Part shown: piece by piece, positions 5,960 to 10,744 of the stretch
How the letters are laid out: every line of letters starts with the position of its first letter
Numbering within the stretch: the first letter of the stretch is position 1
From: Pseudomonadota bacterium
Lineage (GTDB): Bacteria > Pseudomonadota > Gammaproteobacteria > Steroidobacterales > Steroidobacteraceae
DNA: 10,744 bases
NCBI GenBank assembly: GCA_021815905.1
Contig: JAKAZP010000051.1
Location: forward strand, 1-10,744
Reading direction: 5' to 3'
Made by a program: the position numbers and the translations under genes
Notes under the pieces: generated by a model
Database searches by the model: none
The model's input: the letters and a program-made list of their open reading frames with translations, nothing else
What the model was told of the DNA's origin: nothing

Positions 5960-7972
5960 ATGTCGCTGCGACTGAAGCTTCTGCTCCTCGGGCTCGCCAC
6001 ACTCGTGCTGCCCTGGGAGGGCATCCGCTATGCGCGCGAGATGGAATCGGCGCTGCGCACGAGCGAGCAGCACGCGCTGCAGGCGGTCGCCGAGACGATC
6101 GCCGCATCGCTCCAGGGCCGCGGCGGTCTGCTCTACCGCGACTCCGGCGCGCCGCCCGCGGGCGCGGGGCCGTACGACCTCGCCCCCGTGGCGCTCACGG
6201 CCGCGCCCTACATCGACGGCTATCCCGACGACTGGCCGGCTGCCGCGGCGGCCTGGCGCCGCTACGGCAACGGGCGGCATCGCATGCGCATCCTGACGGG
6301 CGTCTATCGGCGGATGCTGTACGTGCTGCTCGAGGTTCACGACCCCCACCTGGTGTTCGATGCGCCCGGCAACCCGCTCGACACCGCCCGGATCGGCGAT
6401 CGCATCTGGATCGGATACGCGAATCCGCTGGGCGAGCAGCGGCAGGTCTTCCTCGCGCTCACCGCTCCGGGCTCGCTCATCGCGCGACGCATCGAGGCCG
6501 GCAGGTACGGCCGCGAGACGGCCGTGGTCGACCCGCGGGTCGTGGGCGCGCTCGAGCCGCACCCGGGCGGCTACGACGTCGAGCTGGCCATGCCGCTGTC
6601 GATGATCGGCGGTGAGTTCGGGGTGGAGATCGACGACCGCGACCGGCGCGGGGCCGCCCCGCGCAGCTATGGGAGCCTGCGCAGCGACGACCTGCGCACG
6701 CGCGGCAGACTCATCGTCGCCTCGCCGGAGCTGACACCGTATCTCGCGCAGTTCATGCAGCCTGGGCTGAAGATCGCCGTCAGGACGCCCGCGGGATCGG
6801 TGCTCGCCCAGTCGGATGAGCTGGCCGTCCCCGGGGTGCTCACGCCCGAGCCCGGCATCCTGACGCAGATCTATCGTCGATTCGTCGACCGCCGCTCCGA
6901 GCCGCCCTACATCGCCGCGCGCGCCCCGATCTTCGACTCCGCTCACGGCAGGGTGCTCGGTGAGCTCGAGGTGACCCAGGCGGCCAACCGCTGGGAGGCA
7001 CTGCGCGATCGAGCCCTGACCCGCATGCTCAACCTGACGCTCACGATCAGCCTGCTCGCGTTCATCCTGATCTTCGCGTTCGCGGCTCGTCTCGCCATCC
7101 GTCTGTCGCGGCTGCGCCGCGCGAGCGAGTCGGCGCTCACGCGCGACGGGCTGGTGACGGCGTTCCCGGAGACCGCCGCCCCGGACGAGCTCGGCGATGT
7201 GGCGCGGGGCTTCTCGCGGCTGCTCGCGCGAGTGAACGAGTACACCGGATACCTGCGCACGCTCGCGGGCAAGCTGGCGCACGAGATCCGCACGCCGCTC
7301 ACCATCGTGCGCTCCTCGCTCGAGAACCTGGAATCGGAGGACGTTTCACCGGCCGCGCGCCAGTATCTCGAGCGCGCACGGCAGGGAAGCGACCGGCTCA
7401 ACGCCATTCTGATCGCGATGGGCGCGGCGACCCGGGTGGAGGAGGCGATCGGGAACGCCGAGCGAACCCGTTTCGACCTGACGCCCGTCGTGGCCTCGGC
7501 GGTGGGCTCGTATCGCATCGCCTTTCCGCAGCGCCGCTTCACGGCCGAGCTTGCGAGCGGGCTGACCGAGATCGAAGGCGCGCCGGACCTGATCGTGCAG
7601 CTTCTCGACAAATTCATCGACAATGCCGTGGACTTCAGCCCCGAAGGCGCCACGATCACGGTCCGTCTGAGGCAGGATCAGGACAGCGCCGTCCTCGAGG
7701 TCGACAACCCCGGACCGCCGCTCGCACCCGAGGGCCGAGCCCGGCTGTTCGAGTCGCTCTGGCAGTCGAGACGGGGCGGCGAGGGCGACGCCCGGCCGCA
7801 TTTCGGCCTCGGACTCTATATCGTGCGCCTCATCGCCGAGTATCACGGCGGCTGGGCGTCGGCAGAGGACCTGCCCGGCGGGACGGGGGCGCGCTTCAGC
7901 GTCCGGCTGCCTCTCGCCGAAGCCCGTTTGTTGCCCAATTGCAACGACAAAATCAAGCTGGAATCGGCATAA
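5960..7972 (+). CDS. pdsS: Membrane sensor histidine kinase with periplasmic CBM9/DOMON-like domain (PdsS-like)
   Basis: Partner kinase of the preceding regulator, 670 residues. It has a first membrane helix (about 5-20), a large periplasmic part (25-350), a second helix (357-381), then a HAMP-like linker. The HisKA domain has the phosphorylated His441 (KLAHEIRTPLTIV), and the ATPase domain has an N box (LLDKFIDNAVDFSPEG, Asn555), a G1-like DNPGPPL, LFESLW, and G2 HFGLGLYIVRLIAEYHGG. The periplasmic part opens with APYIDGYPDDWP (82-93), the 'IDG-x-x-DWP' start typical of CBM9/DOMON-like beta-sandwiches, suggesting that a sugar or other small ligand is sensed. This architecture resembles the sortase-associated kinase family TIGR03785, an assignment from memory. 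G1 departs from the DxGxG pattern, but the other boxes are intact, so activity is likely. The last 15 residues are encoded by an AT-rich patch that also carries a promoter-like sequence. Confidence 0.85.
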   Translation: MSLRLKLLLLGLATLVLPWEGIRYAREMESALRTSEQHALQAVAETIAASLQGRGGLLYRDSGAPPAGAGPYDLAPVALTAAPYIDGYPDDWPAAAAAWRRYGNGRHRMRILTGVYRRMLYVLLEVHDPHLVFDAPGNPLDTARIGDRIWIGYANPLGEQRQVFLALTAPGSLIARRIEAGRYGRETAVVDPRVVGALEPHPGGYDVELAMPLSMIGGEFGVEIDDRDRRGAAPRSYGSLRSDDLRTRGRLIVASPELTPYLAQFMQPGLKIAVRTPAGSVLAQSDELAVPGVLTPEPGILTQIYRRFVDRRSEPPYIAARAPIFDSAHGRVLGELEVTQAANRWEALRDRALTRMLNLTLTISLLAFILIFAFAARLAIRLSRLRRASESALTRDGLVTAFPETAAPDELGDVARGFSRLLARVNEYTGYLRTLAGKLAHEIRTPLTIVRSSLENLESEDVSPAARQYLERARQGSDRLNAILIAMGAATRVEEAIGNAERTRFDLTPVVASAVGSYRIAFPQRRFTAELASGLTEIEGAPDLIVQLLDKFIDNAVDFSPEGATITVRLRQDQDSAVLEVDNPGPPLAPEGRARLFESLWQSRRGGEGDARPHFGLGLYIVRLIAEYHGGWASAEDLPGGTGARFSVRLPLAEARLLPNCNDKIKLESA

Positions 7973-7973
7973 T
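7944..7973 (+). promoter_or_regulatory. Possible sigma-70 promoter overlapping the pdsS stop codon
   Basis: ACGACA (7944-7949; four of six -35 bases), an 18-nt spacer and CATAAT (7968-7973; five of six -10 bases) lie in an AT-rich island within otherwise GC-rich DNA. The -10 contains the pdsS TAA stop. Transcription would begin near 7980, at the front of the structured non-coding stretch. An imperfect dyad (7927-7951, with core GTTGC-CCAATT-GCAAC) overlaps the -35 and could bind a regulator. Confidence 0.35.
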
Positions 7974-7979
7974 CTGGCT

Positions 7980-8266
7980 GAGAGAGCCACGGGTGATGCG
8001 CCGGCGCAAAACCCAGCGGAGGACGATTCAAGCAGAAATCCGGATGATCGACGCGGGCACGGGTATGGCAGCCGCACCTTTTTTCGCGGCTGTCAGGAAC
8101 GACCGAGCGCGTGTACCGACACGCGGGCCTTTGAGATTGGGCCGGAGTGCAAGCTCCAGCGTTTCAGCCGACCAGATAGTTGCCCGTGACGCTGAAAGCT
8201 GACAGCGGTCCACCGGGTCATCACGCGCGAAAACTCCAGCCCGCCGTATCACCGGCGGGCTTTTTT
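7980..8266 (+). ncRNA. Candidate structured small RNA or long 3' UTR, family unknown
   Basis: About 290 nt downstream of pdsS with no credible coding frame but several good hairpins in a row. They are 7991-8014 (GGGT/ACCC outside, TGCG/CGCA inside, separated by a GA/AA internal loop), 8067-8094 (nine pairs with one G-U, loop ACCTTTTTTC), 8108-8125 (CGCGTGT-ACCG-ACACGCG), 8126-8143 (GGCC/GGCC), 8144-8157 (GGAG/CTCC) and 8158-8200 (ten pairs with one bulged G, 22-nt loop). It ends in a strong intrinsic terminator. A promoter-like sequence precedes it. No signature of RNase P RNA, tmRNA, SRP RNA or 6S RNA was recognised. It may be an independent RNA or the tail of the gcdH-pdsRS transcript. Confidence 0.4.
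8239..8266 (+). terminator. Rho-independent terminator
   Basis: GCCCGCCG (8239-8246), loop TATCAC, CGGCGGGC (8253-8260), then six T (8261-8266): an eight-pair GC stem with a U tract, a textbook intrinsic terminator for plus-strand transcripts coming from pdsS or from the candidate RNA. In the minus direction the same stem is followed only by TGGAGTTTTC, so it may stop gltBD transcripts weakly as well. Confidence 0.92.
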
Positions 8267-8275
8267 CATGGGCCC

Positions 8276-8323
8276 GAAGTCGGCTTCGCCGCTTTGGGCG
8301 GGTCAAGCCCCCGCGCCGACTTC
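8276..8323. repeat. Inverted repeat between the convergent terminator and gltD
   Basis: GAAGTCGGC (8276-8284) and GCCGACTTC (8315-8323) are exact complements separated by 30 nt, within which GCGGG and CCCGC can also pair. It lies 35 bp past the gltD stop and would form a long stem in the gltBD transcript. On the minus strand the stem is followed by GGGCCCATG and then AAAAAA, so it lacks a U tract. It may protect the mRNA 3' end or aid termination. Confidence 0.5.
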
Positions 8324-8357
8324 GCACTCGCCGGCAAAGAGCGTGGCTGCGGCGGTA

Positions 8358-10744
<2,387 letters not shown>

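Noticed and set aside
5222..7282. A 686-codon open frame on the minus strand, antisense to pdsR and most of pdsS
   Set aside because: The composition (Arg, Glu, His, Gln, Ala rich, no motifs) is that of a mirror frame under strong third-position GC bias. The plus-strand genes have complete, motif-verified domains.
7974..8064. TPP riboswitch-like words (GGCTGAGAG and ATCCGGATGAT)
   Set aside because: The upstream GGGGTGCC half is missing, the second segment does not pair as the P4/P5 helices require, and no thiamine gene follows; the transcript ends at a terminator instead.
7939..8202. An 87-codon plus-strand open frame in the pdsS-gltD spacer, and a 99-codon minus-strand one (8028-8327)
   Set aside because: Both lack ribosome-binding sites and motifs. 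The first starts inside pdsS, and the second crosses the terminator and the structured hairpins.

Overview
The window comes from a GC-rich gammaproteobacterium. It shows a gammaproteobacterial-type rpoH, a gltBD pair very close to the enteric one, a bacterial cytochrome b561 next to mutM, and a sensor/regulator pair that looks like the 'proteobacterial dedicated sortase system' pair. A Steroidobacteraceae- or Xanthomonadales-like lineage fits, but the family assignment is inference. Coding density is high and no transposase, integrase, tRNA, rRNA or CRISPR array was seen.

Layout. (a) 1-1283, minus strand: a cytochrome b561 gene followed after 16 bp by mutM, which runs off the left edge. (b) 1284-1761: a very GC-rich divergent spacer with a G-quadruplex-type motif, then a compact rpoH control region holding a perfect CIRCE operator (the HrcA binding site) interleaved with a sigma-E-like promoter. 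(c) 1762-2649, plus: rpoH, the heat-shock sigma factor. (d) 2618-3952, minus: an ACT-domain malic enzyme whose 3' end overlaps the 3' end of rpoH by 32 bp. (e) 4072-7972, plus: gcdH, pdsR and pdsS, with gaps of 19 and 6 bp and no terminator between them. (f) 7973-8357: no gene; it holds a strongly structured stretch ending in an excellent intrinsic terminator, read here as a candidate small RNA or structured 3' UTR of unknown family. (g) 8358-10744, minus: gltD and the C-terminal part of gltB, with gltB upstream.

How the genes work together. Most are core metabolism: glutamate synthesis (GltBD), malate decarboxylation, glutaryl-CoA breakdown from lysine, tryptophan and aromatic compounds, DNA base-excision repair, and a membrane b-type cytochrome. 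The most informative regulatory signal is at rpoH. The sequence suggests that the master heat-shock sigma factor is itself placed under HrcA repression and envelope-stress (sigma-E) activation at overlapping sites. The second point of interest is the sortase-type two-component pair, which sits next to gcdH with no sortase or sortase target in view and is followed by the unassigned structured RNA region.
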